Assembly: GCA_030524785.1 (NCBI GenBank) | Contig: JAUNFZ010000023.1 | Location: forward strand, 1 to 37,660 | Source: Eubacteriales bacterium | GTDB lineage: Bacteria; Bacillota; Clostridia; Lachnospirales; Lachnospiraceae | DNA: 37,660 nt | Direction of reading: 5' to 3' | In this document: positions 14,607-23,031 of the stretch, piece after piece | How positions within the stretch are numbered: the first letter of the stretch is position 1 | Layout: every line of letters begins with the position of its first letter | Notes under the pieces: model-generated | What the model saw: only the letters and a program-made list of their open reading frames with translations | Databases searched by the model: none | Told to the model about the DNA's origin: nothing | Position numbers and translations under genes: made by a program

Positions 14607-14615
14607 TGGTATACT
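14607..14615 (+). promoter_or_regulatory. Extended -10 promoter for the MutS-like gene
   Basis: TG-G-TATACT is an extended -10 element; no good -35 lies 17 nt upstream, which such promoters tolerate. The start would be near 14622, about 50 nt before the ATG. Confidence 0.5.
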
Positions 14616-14672
14616 TGGCCTGGGCATAGGGCAACGGCAGAAAAGAGCTATGAGGATGGAGGCAGAAGAATC

Positions 14673-16376
14673 ATGCATGCAGATATGGATAGCCTTGGAG
14701 TCTATGGGATGATCGTTATGTTGGCGGTTCTGGTGATAGTTGCGGTGCTGTATTCCAGATATGACAAAGCGCGGCGAAGAAAAAAGGAATGGCGAAGGAT
14801 TAAGGAAGCCTACGGAAAGAAACTAAAGCGGGAGGAGCCGGACCCGGAACAACGGGAAAAAACGGCGCTGTGGTATGAGCTGGAGAAGAACAACATCTCT
14901 GATGATGAACTGGTGGACGATATTACCTGGAATGATCTGGAGATGGACCGGGTATTTGACCGGATAAACGCTACCCAGTCTTATGCGGGAGAACAGGTGC
15001 TGTACTGTGAGCTGCACAGGCTGCCCAGGGAAAAGGACATTTTAAAGAAACGGGAACAGACAATCCGCTTCTTTGACGAACATGAAATGTGTCGGGAAAA
15101 AACGCAGTTTTTGCTCAGAAAGCTTGCGAAAAAGACAGTGAATTACTATATACCTTCCTATATCGACCTCCTGGAGGTACAGGAATTTCCGCTGGTAAGG
15201 GTCTGCAAGGCGCTTTTGTGCACCCTGGTGCTTCTGATTGTGGGAGCTCTGGCGACCAAAAGCCCGTATCTGGTTTTCGCAGCTGTGCTGAATTTTGTTG
15301 TGAATATAGCGTTCTACGCCCTCAATAAGTCGGCCAACGAAGTCTATATGCAGACGCTCTGCGGGATAGTTTATACGGTAAAAACGGCAAAGACGCTGGT
15401 TTCCTCGGAGACGGGCGACTGGCTTGGCGTAAAAGAAAATATCCGAAATCTCGATAAAATATCAAAAATGGTGTCTGCGATGGTTGATAAGCAGCAGGCA
15501 GGAGCATCGGGAGAGGCGTTCAGCGTTTTGTTCGATTACGTGCTGGGCGCGTTTATGTGGGACTTCATTCTGTATGACAGGCTGCTTCGGCAGCTGAGAG
15601 GGCAGAAGGAAGATTTCCTGAAAATCTACCGGTATGTGGGAGAGACGGACATGTGCATCTCCATAGCTTCCTGGCGCAGGAGTATGGAGGATTACTGCAT
15701 TCCCAAGATCGGCGGACGTGCGCTTCTGGCAGAGGGCCTTTATCATCCGCTTCTTTCGGAGGCTGTAAGAAATGATTTTTCAATGGAAAAGAACGTCATT
15801 CTGACCGGTTCCAATGCGTCCGGAAAGTCCACGTTTATCAAAGCGGCGGCAGTGAATATCATACTGGGACAGTCAGCCCACACCTGCGCGGCGGTAGCCA
15901 TGACCATTCCAGATGCATTGGTTTTGACCTCTATGGCGGTGAGGGACGATATTCTGGCGGGAGAAAGCTATTATATCCGGGAGATCCGCTACCTTAAGCG
16001 AATGATAGAAAAGAGCTGCAAAGAGAGAATGACCTTTTGCGCTGTTGACGAGATCCTGAGGGGAACCAACACAATGGAACGCATTGCGGCTTCTATTGCG
16101 ATTCTGAATTATCTTGGCACGGCAAATTGCCTGTTGATGGTGGCTTCCCATGATCTGGAACTGGCAAAGACGATGGAAAAGAAGTATGATAATTATTATT
16201 TCTGTGAATCCGTCAGAGACGGCGATGTGGTATTTGACTACAGGCTCCGCCGGGGAATCTGTGATTCACGCAATGCGATAAGGCTTCTGGAGGCGGTGGG
16301 ATTTCCGCAGGAGATTGTAAAAGAAGCGAAGGAGAGGACAGAAGATGACGACACTAAAAGACTTGAAGATCGGTAA
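14673..16376 (+). CDS. Membrane-anchored MutS-family ATPase
   Basis: A 567-residue protein ending in a MutS-type ATPase (domain V): Walker A GSNASGKST near residues 379-387 and a Walker B/MutS motif VDEILRGTN near 458. It lacks the N-terminal mismatch-recognition domain of MutS and the Smr domain of MutS2. Instead it has a membrane helix at about residues 11-30 followed by a basic stretch, and a second hydrophobic hairpin near 175-220. The role of these membrane MutS homologues is not known; lever/clamp-like residues between remain. GGAGG lies 10 nt before ATG 14673, which is preferred over an upstream in-frame ATG at 14604. The 3' end overlaps feoB by 32 nt. Confidence 0.85.
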   Translation: MHADMDSLGVYGMIVMLAVLVIVAVLYSRYDKARRRKKEWRRIKEAYGKKLKREEPDPEQREKTALWYELEKNNISDDELVDDITWNDLEMDRVFDRINATQSYAGEQVLYCELHRLPREKDILKKREQTIRFFDEHEMCREKTQFLLRKLAKKTVNYYIPSYIDLLEVQEFPLVRVCKALLCTLVLLIVGALATKSPYLVFAAVLNFVVNIAFYALNKSANEVYMQTLCGIVYTVKTAKTLVSSETGDWLGVKENIRNLDKISKMVSAMVDKQQAGASGEAFSVLFDYVLGAFMWDFILYDRLLRQLRGQKEDFLKIYRYVGETDMCISIASWRRSMEDYCIPKIGGRALLAEGLYHPLLSEAVRNDFSMEKNVILTGSNASGKSTFIKAAAVNIILGQSAHTCAAVAMTIPDALVLTSMAVRDDILAGESYYIREIRYLKRMIEKSCKERMTFCAVDEILRGTNTMERIAASIAILNYLGTANCLLMVASHDLELAKTMEKKYDNYYFCESVRDGDVVFDYRLRRGICDSRNAIRLLEAVGFPQEIVKEAKERTEDDDTKRLEDR

Positions 16377-18711
16377 GACAGCAATTGTGAAAACTGTGGG
16401 CGGCGAAGGAGCGCTGCGGCAGCATTTTCTGGATATGGGAGTGATACCGGGAGCGGAAGTGACGCTGGTGAAATATGCTCCCATGGGAGATCCCATGGAG
16501 CTTCGGATTCACGGCTATGAATTGACGCTTCGTCTGGCCGACGCCGAAAAAATAGAAGCAATACCCATCGAACAGGGAGAAGAACAGGCAAAAGACGCGT
16601 CCAGGGAGAAAAGAAAGAAAAAAATGGAACATCCCGGCCTTGGAGAAGGCGGGAAATATCATGTAAAGGCAGAGGAAAACCCCCTGCCCAAGGGAACTGT
16701 GCTGACGTTTGCCCTGGCGGGAAACCAGAACTGCGGAAAGACGACGCTCTTTAATCAGTTGACGGGTGCAAATCAGCATGTGGGCAATTTCCCTGGGGTG
16801 ACGGTGGACAGAAAGAGCGGTTCGATCCGGGGGTATCCGGAAACGGAGATCACAGACCTTCCGGGTATTTATTCCATGTCGCCCTACAGTAGTGAGGAGA
16901 TTGTAACGCGTCAGTTTATCATAGATGAAAAGCCCACAGGTATTATTAATATCGTGGACGCTACGAATATTGAGAGAAATCTGTATCTCACCATGCAGTT
17001 GATGGAGCTGGACGTTCCCATGGTGCTGGCGCTGAATATGATGGACGAGATGCGGGGCAACGGCGGTTCGGTACATATCAACGAAATGGAGCAGGCTCTG
17101 GGGATTCCGGTGGTGCCCATTTCGGCTGCAAAAAATGAGGGCGTGGACGAGCTGGTGCGTCATGCAATACATGTGGCGCAGTATCAGGAGCGCCCCGGAA
17201 GAACGGATTTCTGCGATAAAGAGGATCATGACGGAGCGGTACACCGCTGTCTGCACGGCATTATGCATCTGATTGAGGATCATGCGAAAGCGGCCGGGAT
17301 TCCGGTGCGCTTTGCCGCCACAAAGCTGGTGGAGGGCGATGAGGTTATCAGCGGGGCGCTGAAACTGACGGCAAATGAGCAGGAGATGGTGGAGCATATT
17401 ATCTGCCAGATGGAGGAAGAACGCGGCCTTGACCGGGCGGCGGCTATCGCGGATATGCGTTTTTCCTTTATACAGAAGCTGGTGGATGAGACAGTGGTAA
17501 AGCCCAAAGAGAGCAAAGAACATGCGCGGAGCCGCCGGATTGACCGGTTCCTGACGGGAAAATATACGGCCATCCCGGCGTTTGTGGGAATCATGGGACT
17601 GGTGTTCTGGCTTACCTTCAATGTTATCGGAGCATGGATGCAGGGGATTCTGGAAACAGGAATCGGATGGCTGACAGAGACAGTGGACGCGGCAATGACT
17701 TCCTGGAATGTGAACGATGCCCTTCATTCTCTGATCATCGACGGCGTGTTCAGCGGAGTGGGAAGCGTGTTAAGCTTCCTGCCGATTATCGTCACACTGT
17801 TTTTCTTCCTGTCACTTCTGGAGGATACAGGCTATATGGCCCGCGTGGCTTTTGTGATGGATAAGCTATTGAGGAAGATTGGCCTGTCGGGACGCAGCAT
17901 TGTTCCGATGCTGATTGGATTTGGCTGTACGGTTCCCGGCGTTATGGCGAGCCGCACGCTTCCGTCGGAGAGGGACCGCAAAATGACGATTATGCTGACG
18001 CCCTTTATGAGCTGCTCTGCAAAACTGCCGATTTACGGCTTTTTCACGGCGGCATTTTTCCCGAAATACAGCGGGCTGATTATGGTGGCGCTGTACTTTG
18101 GAGGCATAGCGGTAGGAATATTGGTGGCTGTTTTGTCAAAGAACAGCATATTTAAAGGGGAGGCGGTGCCCTTTGTCATGGAACTGCCGAATTACCGGCT
18201 GCCGGGAATCAAAAATGTTGCAAGACTTCTGTGGGAAAAGGCAAGAGACTTTTTGCAGCGGGCGTTTACGGTGATCTTTATGGCGACGATTATCATCTGG
18301 TTTTTACAGACTTTTGATCTGCATCTGCGCATGGTAAGTGATTCCCAGGACAGTATTCTGGCGATGGTTGCCGGTGTGATAGCGCCGGTATTTGCGCCGC
18401 TGGGATTCGGAGACTGGCGGATCTCCACGTCGCTGATTACAGGATTTATGGCGAAGGAAAGCGTTGTTTCCACGCTCACCATATTATTTGGAAGTACGGC
18501 CAGCCTCCTGGAAATACTTTCTCCGCTGGCGGCTGCGTCGCTGTTGGTATTTTGCCTTTTATATACTCCCTGTGTCGCGGCAATAGCTTCGATTAAGCGG
18601 GAGCTGGGCGGCAGATGGGCTGCGGGCGTTGTGATAGGTCAGTGCGTGATTGCGTGGATCTGCGCAGGGTGCGTGAGAATTGTCGGTATGATTCTGGGAA
18701 TCGGAATTTGA
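16345..18711 (+). CDS. feoB: Ferrous iron transporter, FeoA-FeoB fusion
   Basis: A 788-residue fusion. Residues 1-75 are a FeoA/SH3-like domain (HFLDMGVIPGAEVTLVKYAP). After a charged linker, a GTPase domain begins near residue 120: G1 GNQNCGKT, GVTVDRKSG, DLPGIYSM, NMMD and SAA are the five G motifs. The C-terminal half holds the membrane region with FeoB gate motifs (FGCTVPGVMASRTL, LTPFMSCSAKLPIY and LYTPCVAAI). It imports Fe(II) in a GTP-dependent way, important for anaerobes. GGAGAGG precedes the ATG inside the MutS-like gene, indicating coupled expression. A separate feoA is not present here. Confidence 0.95.
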   Translation: MTTLKDLKIGKTAIVKTVGGEGALRQHFLDMGVIPGAEVTLVKYAPMGDPMELRIHGYELTLRLADAEKIEAIPIEQGEEQAKDASREKRKKKMEHPGLGEGGKYHVKAEENPLPKGTVLTFALAGNQNCGKTTLFNQLTGANQHVGNFPGVTVDRKSGSIRGYPETEITDLPGIYSMSPYSSEEIVTRQFIIDEKPTGIINIVDATNIERNLYLTMQLMELDVPMVLALNMMDEMRGNGGSVHINEMEQALGIPVVPISAAKNEGVDELVRHAIHVAQYQERPGRTDFCDKEDHDGAVHRCLHGIMHLIEDHAKAAGIPVRFAATKLVEGDEVISGALKLTANEQEMVEHIICQMEEERGLDRAAAIADMRFSFIQKLVDETVVKPKESKEHARSRRIDRFLTGKYTAIPAFVGIMGLVFWLTFNVIGAWMQGILETGIGWLTETVDAAMTSWNVNDALHSLIIDGVFSGVGSVLSFLPIIVTLFFFLSLLEDTGYMARVAFVMDKLLRKIGLSGRSIVPMLIGFGCTVPGVMASRTLPSERDRKMTIMLTPFMSCSAKLPIYGFFTAAFFPKYSGLIMVALYFGGIAVGILVAVLSKNSIFKGEAVPFVMELPNYRLPGIKNVARLLWEKARDFLQRAFTVIFMATIIIWFLQTFDLHLRMVSDSQDSILAMVAGVIAPVFAPLGFGDWRISTSLITGFMAKESVVSTLTILFGSTASLLEILSPLAAASLLVFCLLYTPCVAAIASIKRELGGRWAAGVVIGQCVIAWICAGCVRIVGMILGIGI

Positions 18712-18760
18712 CGGCGCTGCGGGCCGGCAGAAAGAAATTTCCGGATATGTAAATTTTTAT

Positions 18761-18808
18761 GAGGGTGTCCCAAAGTCATTTCATGGCTTTTTGGACACCC
18801 TCATATCT
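18761..18808. terminator. Bidirectional terminator between feoB and the HicB-like gene
   Basis: GAGGGTGTCC (18761-18770) and GGACACCCTC (18793-18802) form a perfect 10-bp stem, extended by AAA/TTT. T-rich DNA follows on the plus strand (TATCTTTTG) and, on the minus strand, after the other arm (ATAAAAATTT). It can serve both convergent genes. Confidence 0.8.
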
Positions 18809-18819
18809 TTTGTTTATAT

Positions 18820-19095
18820 TTATTCGTCCCAGCCGTCCATCAGGCGGATGGTAACGGCAATGTTGCGCACAATATCTTCCTCTCCCAGAGAGAGATCGCT
18901 TTCGTCGGAGATAGAGGGCAGAATACCGTTTTCCTCAAGCTCCAGCGTAATCCAATCACGGGCGGCTTCATTTGCGTTGTCAACGGCTTCGTCCAGGGTT
19001 TCTCCCTCGGAGCGGCAGTCCTCCAGATCGGGGAAAAATCCGGCGTACGTACCTTTTTCAGTTTTATGAAAAACAGCGGGGTAAACAAATCTCAT
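18820..19095 (-). CDS. HicB-family antitoxin-like protein, apparently orphan
   Basis: A 91-residue protein with the HicB N-terminal RNase H-like fold: MRFVYPAVFHKTEKGTYAGF, then FPDLEDCRSEGETLDEAVDN and a helix rich in Ala/Glu. The start at 19095 has AAGGAG 8 nt ahead; longer in-frame extensions upstream are not needed. HicB normally neutralises the small RNA-cleaving toxin HicA, encoded adjacent. No HicA-like reading frame (about 60 residues, basic, with a GSH motif) is seen on either strand nearby, and the C-terminus lacks a clear DNA-binding domain. It may be a solitary antitoxin or a repurposed regulator. Confidence 0.8.
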   Translation of the reverse strand: MRFVYPAVFHKTEKGTYAGFFPDLEDCRSEGETLDEAVDNANEAARDWITLELEENGILPSISDESDLSLGEEDIVRNIAVTIRLMDGWDE

Positions 19096-19124
19096 AGCAG
19101 TCTCCTTAAATAAAATCGAATTTG

Positions 19125-19154
19125 AGTATGAAAATATGATTGAATGTGTTACAA
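19125..19154 (-). promoter_or_regulatory. Possible promoter of the HicB-like gene
   Basis: On the minus strand TTGTAA (19154-19149) and CATACT (19130-19125) are separated by 18 nt and lie about 30 nt upstream of the start codon. Confidence 0.35.
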
Positions 19155-19211
19155 TAACCAGGACACCATAACGCAGGAAGATTCTTTTGACAGGTATGAA
19201 ATACATGACGT

Positions 19212-19240
19212 TTGCTCCTGGCATTATCATCATATATAGT
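19212..19240 (+). promoter_or_regulatory. Possible promoter of the DUF975 gene
   Basis: TTGCTC (19212-19217) and TATAGT (19235-19240) with a 17-nt spacer, 38 nt upstream of the ATG. Confidence 0.4.
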
Positions 19241-19277
19241 TCCAGAGGGTTTGTCAAACAATTTTGGAGGTAATCTT

Positions 19278-20030
19278 ATGTGGAATCGTATCACTCTTAA
19301 GGAGAGAGCAAAAGGGGCAGTGCGCGGAAATTACTGGCGTTGCGTGATTGTATCATTGGTTTTGACGCTGTTTCTGGGCGGCGGCATCGGAGGCAGCAGA
19401 AGCAGCTACAGCAGTTACACCGGCAGACAGGAAAATACGGAAGATTTTTATGAAAGCGGGCAGAATGCCGGGGAAGAACTGCTGGAGGAATCCGAGATGG
19501 AGCCGGAGCTTGCAGAAGCGATAGGCAGGCGGATTGCCATGGCGTTAGGACTGGCATTTCTTCTGGTAATCATTCTGTTTGTGTTTATTTTTAACATGTT
19601 TGAAATTGGCGGATGCCGGTTCTATATGAAGAATACAGAGGAACCGTCTTTTGTGCGGGAGCTGTTCTTTGCGTTCCAAAATGGAAATTATCTCAAAATG
19701 GTGTGGGTGCAGTTACTGAGAGATCTCTTTGTTTTCCTGGGAATGTTGCTTCTTGTAGTTCCGGGCATTATTCTGGCCTATTCGTACCGGTTGGTACCGT
19801 ATATTCTGGCTGAACATCCGGAATTGCCGGTGCGGGAGGTATTTCGCATGAGCCGTGAGAGGATGGATGGAAATAAATGGGCGGCTTTTGTGTTTGACCT
19901 GTCCTTCCTTGGATGGAAACTGCTTGGAACACTCACATTTGGAATTTTGTTGGTTTTCTGGGTGAATCCCTACAAGGATGCCGCTGATGCAGAACTGTAT
20001 CTGGCGCTGCGCGAAAGGGACGCTCAGTGA
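19278..20030 (+). CDS. DUF975 family membrane protein
   Basis: A 250-residue integral membrane protein with the DUF975 opening (RITLKERAKGAVRGNYWRCV), four to six hydrophobic segments, a Ser/Tyr- and Glu-rich extramembrane loop at roughly residues 40-85 and the conserved YRLVPYILAEHPELPVREVF region followed by SRERMDGNKWAAFVFDLSF. GGAGG lies 10 nt ahead of ATG 19278. Members are common in Clostridia and Bacilli; function is not established. It stands alone between the HicB-like gene and a strong terminator. Confidence 0.85.
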   Translation: MWNRITLKERAKGAVRGNYWRCVIVSLVLTLFLGGGIGGSRSSYSSYTGRQENTEDFYESGQNAGEELLEESEMEPELAEAIGRRIAMALGLAFLLVIILFVFIFNMFEIGGCRFYMKNTEEPSFVRELFFAFQNGNYLKMVWVQLLRDLFVFLGMLLLVVPGIILAYSYRLVPYILAEHPELPVREVFRMSRERMDGNKWAAFVFDLSFLGWKLLGTLTFGILLVFWVNPYKDAADAELYLALRERDAQ

Positions 20031-20067
20031 CCGCGTTGTGGTATGGCGGTGCCGTCATTTGATTTTA

Positions 20068-20099
20068 CGCAGTCACCTCAATGGTGATTGCGTTTTTTT
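20068..20099 (+). terminator. Terminator after the DUF975 gene
   Basis: CGCAGTCACC (20068-20077) pairs fully with GGTGATTGCG (20083-20092; one G-U pair) around a 5-nt loop and is followed by seven T residues. Confidence 0.92.
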
Positions 20100-20129
20100 G
20101 CACAGAAAACTTCATAAGCGTCAAATTTA

Positions 20130-20155
20130 TGCAACTGCTGACGAAAAAATACGTC
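20130..20155 (+). promoter_or_regulatory. Possible ECF-type autoregulatory promoter
   Basis: TGCAAC (20130-20135) and CGTC (20152-20155), 16 nt apart, resemble the -35 (GAAC/CAAC) and -10 (CGTC) boxes of Bacillus ECF sigma factors, and lie 34 nt upstream of a sigma gene. No good sigma-A boxes are seen there. Confidence 0.4.
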
Positions 20156-20188
20156 TTTACTATTAAAGAGGGAAGAAAGGAGCTGCTA

Positions 20189-20785
20189 ATGGAAGACGTT
20201 GATATTATTGAATTATTCTGGAGGCGGGACGAGTCGGCAATTCGCGTGCTGAGCAAAAAATATCATGGATATTGTTTCAGAATCGCATGGAATGTGATTA
20301 GAAATTGGGAGGACAGCGAGGAGTGTGTGAACGACACATGGTTTGCAGCCTGGACGTGTATACCTCCGCAGAGGCCATCTGTACTTTCCGCATTTCTTGG
20401 AAAAATTACGAGACGGTTTGCCATTGACGTATTGAGAAAGAAGAATGCGGCAAAACGTATGGATGCGCATATCATAGAGCTTTCGGATGAGATAGAAATG
20501 CTGAGTGAGAAAAGTGGCGGACCGGAGGAATATGTAAATGAAAAGGAGTTTATTGCGTTGCTGAATTGTTTCCTGCGCAAGCTGCCGGAACGGGACCGCG
20601 ATATGTTTATCCGTCGGTACTGGTACATGGACAGTATTGGTGAGATTGCTCAAAGACACGGATGTTCCGTGGGAAAAGTGAAATCCAACCTGTACAGAAA
20701 CCGAAAGCGTCTGAAACAGTTTCTGGAGAGAGAATATCCTGAATGTATGGAAAGATGCGGCAGAGGAAAGGAGGCAAGCACATGA
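20189..20785 (+). CDS. ECF-type RNA polymerase sigma factor
   Basis: A 198-residue sigma-70 family factor with only regions 2 and 4. Region 2 includes YHGYCFRIAWNVI, the polymerase-binding ECVNDTWFAAW and the DNA-melting FLGKITRRFAIDVLRKK. Region 4 includes LLNCFLRKLPERDRDMFIRRYW and the helix-turn-helix GEIAQRHGCSVGKVKSNLYRNRKRL. GAAAGGAGC 8 nt before ATG 20189 fixes the start over a longer in-frame ATG at 20081. It overlaps the DUF4179 gene by 4 nt, the usual sigma/anti-sigma arrangement. Confidence 0.92.
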   Translation: MEDVDIIELFWRRDESAIRVLSKKYHGYCFRIAWNVIRNWEDSEECVNDTWFAAWTCIPPQRPSVLSAFLGKITRRFAIDVLRKKNAAKRMDAHIIELSDEIEMLSEKSGGPEEYVNEKEFIALLNCFLRKLPERDRDMFIRRYWYMDSIGEIAQRHGCSVGKVKSNLYRNRKRLKQFLEREYPECMERCGRGKEAST

Positions 20786-21924
20786 ACGAGAGAGAACTGC
20801 ATTTTTTGGAATTGTTTGGAGAAATAGAAGAAGATATGATATTTCAGGCGGGACTTTCCCGGGAAAAGGAAAGCAGCCTGTCACGGCACGCCGCTGCGGA
20901 TGGCAGGAACGGCCTGTCGGCAAAGTCAGTCAGGGCGGCAGCCTGCATCTTTTTTGTGGCGGCGCTGATATCAGTGGGAGTATTTCAGCCGCAGGTGCGC
21001 GCGTCTATTCGGGATTTTGCCACATGGTTTGGGCGATTATGGGGCTGGGAAAAGGATTTTTCGCCCTACGCGGAAATTGTAGATACTGCGCAGACGAAAG
21101 AAGGAATTACCGTTACGCTTAAGGAAGTGATTCTGGCGGAGGATCAGCTCTATATAATTGTGCAGGCCAGCGACAGGGAACATCGCAAGATAAAGGTTTT
21201 TCCGACGTTCTATATGCGTGTGAACGGTGAAGCGTGCACAGCGGACGGGACATCGACGCGGGAAGCAGGGGAAGGAATCTTTGGGATTGCATATAGCTTT
21301 GAACAGAATACTATTTTGGATGAAAAAGTAAATATTGAGATGCGGATCCTGGCGTTCGCGGCAACAGAGGAGACATTGGATGAAAATCTTGAGAACGCCG
21401 TAGAATTTGAATTTGACTTTTCCGCCTCCAGAGAAGAACTGGAAAAAAGTACTTTGCGCCGGGAACTGAACCAGAGGATAGATTTGGGCGAGGGTGCGTC
21501 GATGACACTGAAATCCATTGAAATCAATGAAGTATTCAGTAAAATTTATGTGGATACGGAAAATCTGCCCGAATTTTATAAAGAAGTATTTTTGAAAGGT
21601 GAGGACAGCCTTGGAAATGAGGTTTATTACAGAGGAGATAACAGCAGCCAGGAAGAAGGAAAAAGTATGGAAGTGCTGTGTACACTGCAAAATGGCGCCA
21701 GCGTGCCGTCTACGGACAGCAAATGGCTCAGACTCCAGGCGGGAGTATTTGAGCTTACTGAGGAACGCAAAGAGCGCCTGCGCATGGGCAACAGGTATGA
21801 TACAGAGGGAAATGCTGTCCCGCTGGAGGAGATTGGGTATGAGTATGCGGTAGATGAAAAAGACCATATTCTTGAGGAAGACATAACGTTATTGGGAGAA
21901 GAAGTTATTATTGAACTGAACTGA
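20782..21924 (+). CDS. DUF4179 protein, probable membrane anti-sigma factor
   Basis: A 380-residue single-pass membrane protein. The first ~50 residues are cytoplasmic and helical (HFLELFGEIEEDMIFQAG), followed by one membrane segment near residues 54-72 (AACIFFVAALISVGVF) and a large extracellular part with the DUF4179 beta-rich region (VTLKEVILAEDQLYIIVQA). ATG overlaps the sigma stop (ATGA) and GGAGG lies 7 nt ahead. No zinc-binding H-x3-C-x2-C motif is present, so it is not a ZAS-type anti-sigma. Context strongly suggests it sequesters the upstream sigma factor and senses an envelope signal. Confidence 0.85.
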   Translation: MNERELHFLELFGEIEEDMIFQAGLSREKESSLSRHAAADGRNGLSAKSVRAAACIFFVAALISVGVFQPQVRASIRDFATWFGRLWGWEKDFSPYAEIVDTAQTKEGITVTLKEVILAEDQLYIIVQASDREHRKIKVFPTFYMRVNGEACTADGTSTREAGEGIFGIAYSFEQNTILDEKVNIEMRILAFAATEETLDENLENAVEFEFDFSASREELEKSTLRRELNQRIDLGEGASMTLKSIEINEVFSKIYVDTENLPEFYKEVFLKGEDSLGNEVYYRGDNSSQEEGKSMEVLCTLQNGASVPSTDSKWLRLQAGVFELTEERKERLRMGNRYDTEGNAVPLEEIGYEYAVDEKDHILEEDITLLGEEVIIELN

Positions 21925-21983
21925 CTTTGCGGGTGAATAAGATAAATTTATTTTCCTGGCAGAAAGGAAGAAAGGTAAGTCAG

Positions 21984-22994
21984 ATGCACCAGAAAATGGA
22001 ACAGATTTCAGGCTGCAGGCTCTGCCCCAGAGAATGTGGCGCGGACAGAGCGGCGGGAGAACGGGGCTTTTGCGGAGTGTTTGGCGAATATATTTACGTG
22101 GCTCGGGCGGGACTTCATATGTGGGAGGAGCCCTGCATTTCCGGGAACAAAGGCTCGGGCACAGTGTTTTTCTGCGGCTGCCCTCTGGGCTGCGTTTACT
22201 GCCAGAATTATCAGATTTCCGGACCGGCGGTAAAGCGGACCGGCGTGCTGAAAACCTGTAGCGGGCCGGATACACCGGGAAGCGCCGAACCGGATACATC
22301 GGAAAGCGCCGGACTGGCTGCTTTGAAGCCGGGAAAGGCAATTTCTACGGAGCGCCTGGCAGAAGTTTTTCTAAACCTTCAGGAAAAGGGAGCCGCCAAT
22401 ATTAATCTGGTAACGCCTACACACTATACGCCGCAGATTATAGAAGCAACAGGCAAGGCCCGCAGCGCCGGCCTTCGCATACCTCTGGTTTACAACTGCG
22501 GCGGGTATGAAAAACCAGAGACGTTGAAAACGCTGGAAGGGATTGTGGACATTTACCTTACGGATTTTAAGTACATGGAAGCAGATATTGCACAGAAATA
22601 TTCCAGGGCGAAGGATTACCCCGAAAAGGCCAGGGCAGCGTTGAAGGAAATGGTACGCCAGCAGCCAAAACCGGTGTTTGACGGGGAAGAAATGATGAAA
22701 AAGGGTGTGATCGTCCGCCATCTTCTTTTGCCGAACCATGTGAAAAATGCAAAGGCCGTAGTGCGGTACCTGTATGAGACTTATGGGAATCAGATATATG
22801 TGAGCCTGATGAACCAATATACGCCCTTGCCTCAGGCGGAAAAATACCCGGAACTTAACCGCAAAGTGACAAAGCGTGAATATGAACGGCTGCTGGACTA
22901 TGCGATTTCACTGGGCATGGAGAATGTTTTTATTCAGGAGGGAGAAACGGCAAAGGAAAGCTTTATTCCGGCGTTTGACGGAAGCGGAGTGTGA
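21984..22994 (+). CDS. Radical SAM protein, PflX-like (COG1313 type)
   Basis: A 336-residue radical SAM enzyme. An N-terminal cysteine cluster (CRLCPRECGADRAAGERGFC) precedes GSGTVFFCGCPLGCVYCQNY, which contains the SAM-cluster motif C-x3-C-x2-C. Later LVTPTHYTPQI and YNCGGYEKPETL match the PflX group, homologous to pyruvate formate-lyase activases but of unproven substrate. TTG at 21927 opens the longest frame, but AAAGG 8 nt before ATG 21984 is better. About 30 residues after the SAM motif are a Pro/Asp/Thr/Ser/Glu insertion made from a 24-nt tandem repeat. It follows the anti-sigma gene by 59 nt, probably in the same transcript. Confidence 0.87.
   Translation: MHQKMEQISGCRLCPRECGADRAAGERGFCGVFGEYIYVARAGLHMWEEPCISGNKGSGTVFFCGCPLGCVYCQNYQISGPAVKRTGVLKTCSGPDTPGSAEPDTSESAGLAALKPGKAISTERLAEVFLNLQEKGAANINLVTPTHYTPQIIEATGKARSAGLRIPLVYNCGGYEKPETLKTLEGIVDIYLTDFKYMEADIAQKYSRAKDYPEKARAALKEMVRQQPKPVFDGEEMMKKGVIVRHLLLPNHVKNAKAVVRYLYETYGNQIYVSLMNQYTPLPQAEKYPELNRKVTKREYERLLDYAISLGMENVFIQEGETAKESFIPAFDGSGV
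22266..22313 (+). repeat. 24-nt tandem repeat in the radical SAM gene
   Basis: Two in-frame copies of a 24-nt unit starting CCGGATACA (22266 and 22290) encode PDTPGSAE and PDTSESAG. The copies differ at a few positions, so duplication is not brand new. It enlarges a loop after the SAM-cluster motif. Confidence 0.75.
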
Positions 22995-23031
22995 TATTTT
23001 TGCGCTCCCGCGGAAAAACGCCGGCGGAAAA

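Noticed and set aside
16354-17727. Minus-strand frame of 457 codons opposite feoB
   Set aside because: It lies antisense to the FeoA/GTPase motifs, has no ribosome site and is rich in His/Arg/Leu as expected for an antisense artefact.
18712-19300. A HicA toxin partner for the HicB-like gene
   Set aside because: No frame of about 60 basic residues with a His-containing HicA motif was seen on either strand.
20263-20923. Minus-strand frames opposite the sigma gene
   Set aside because: The sigma region 2 and 4 motifs on the plus strand explain this DNA; the antisense products lack any domain.
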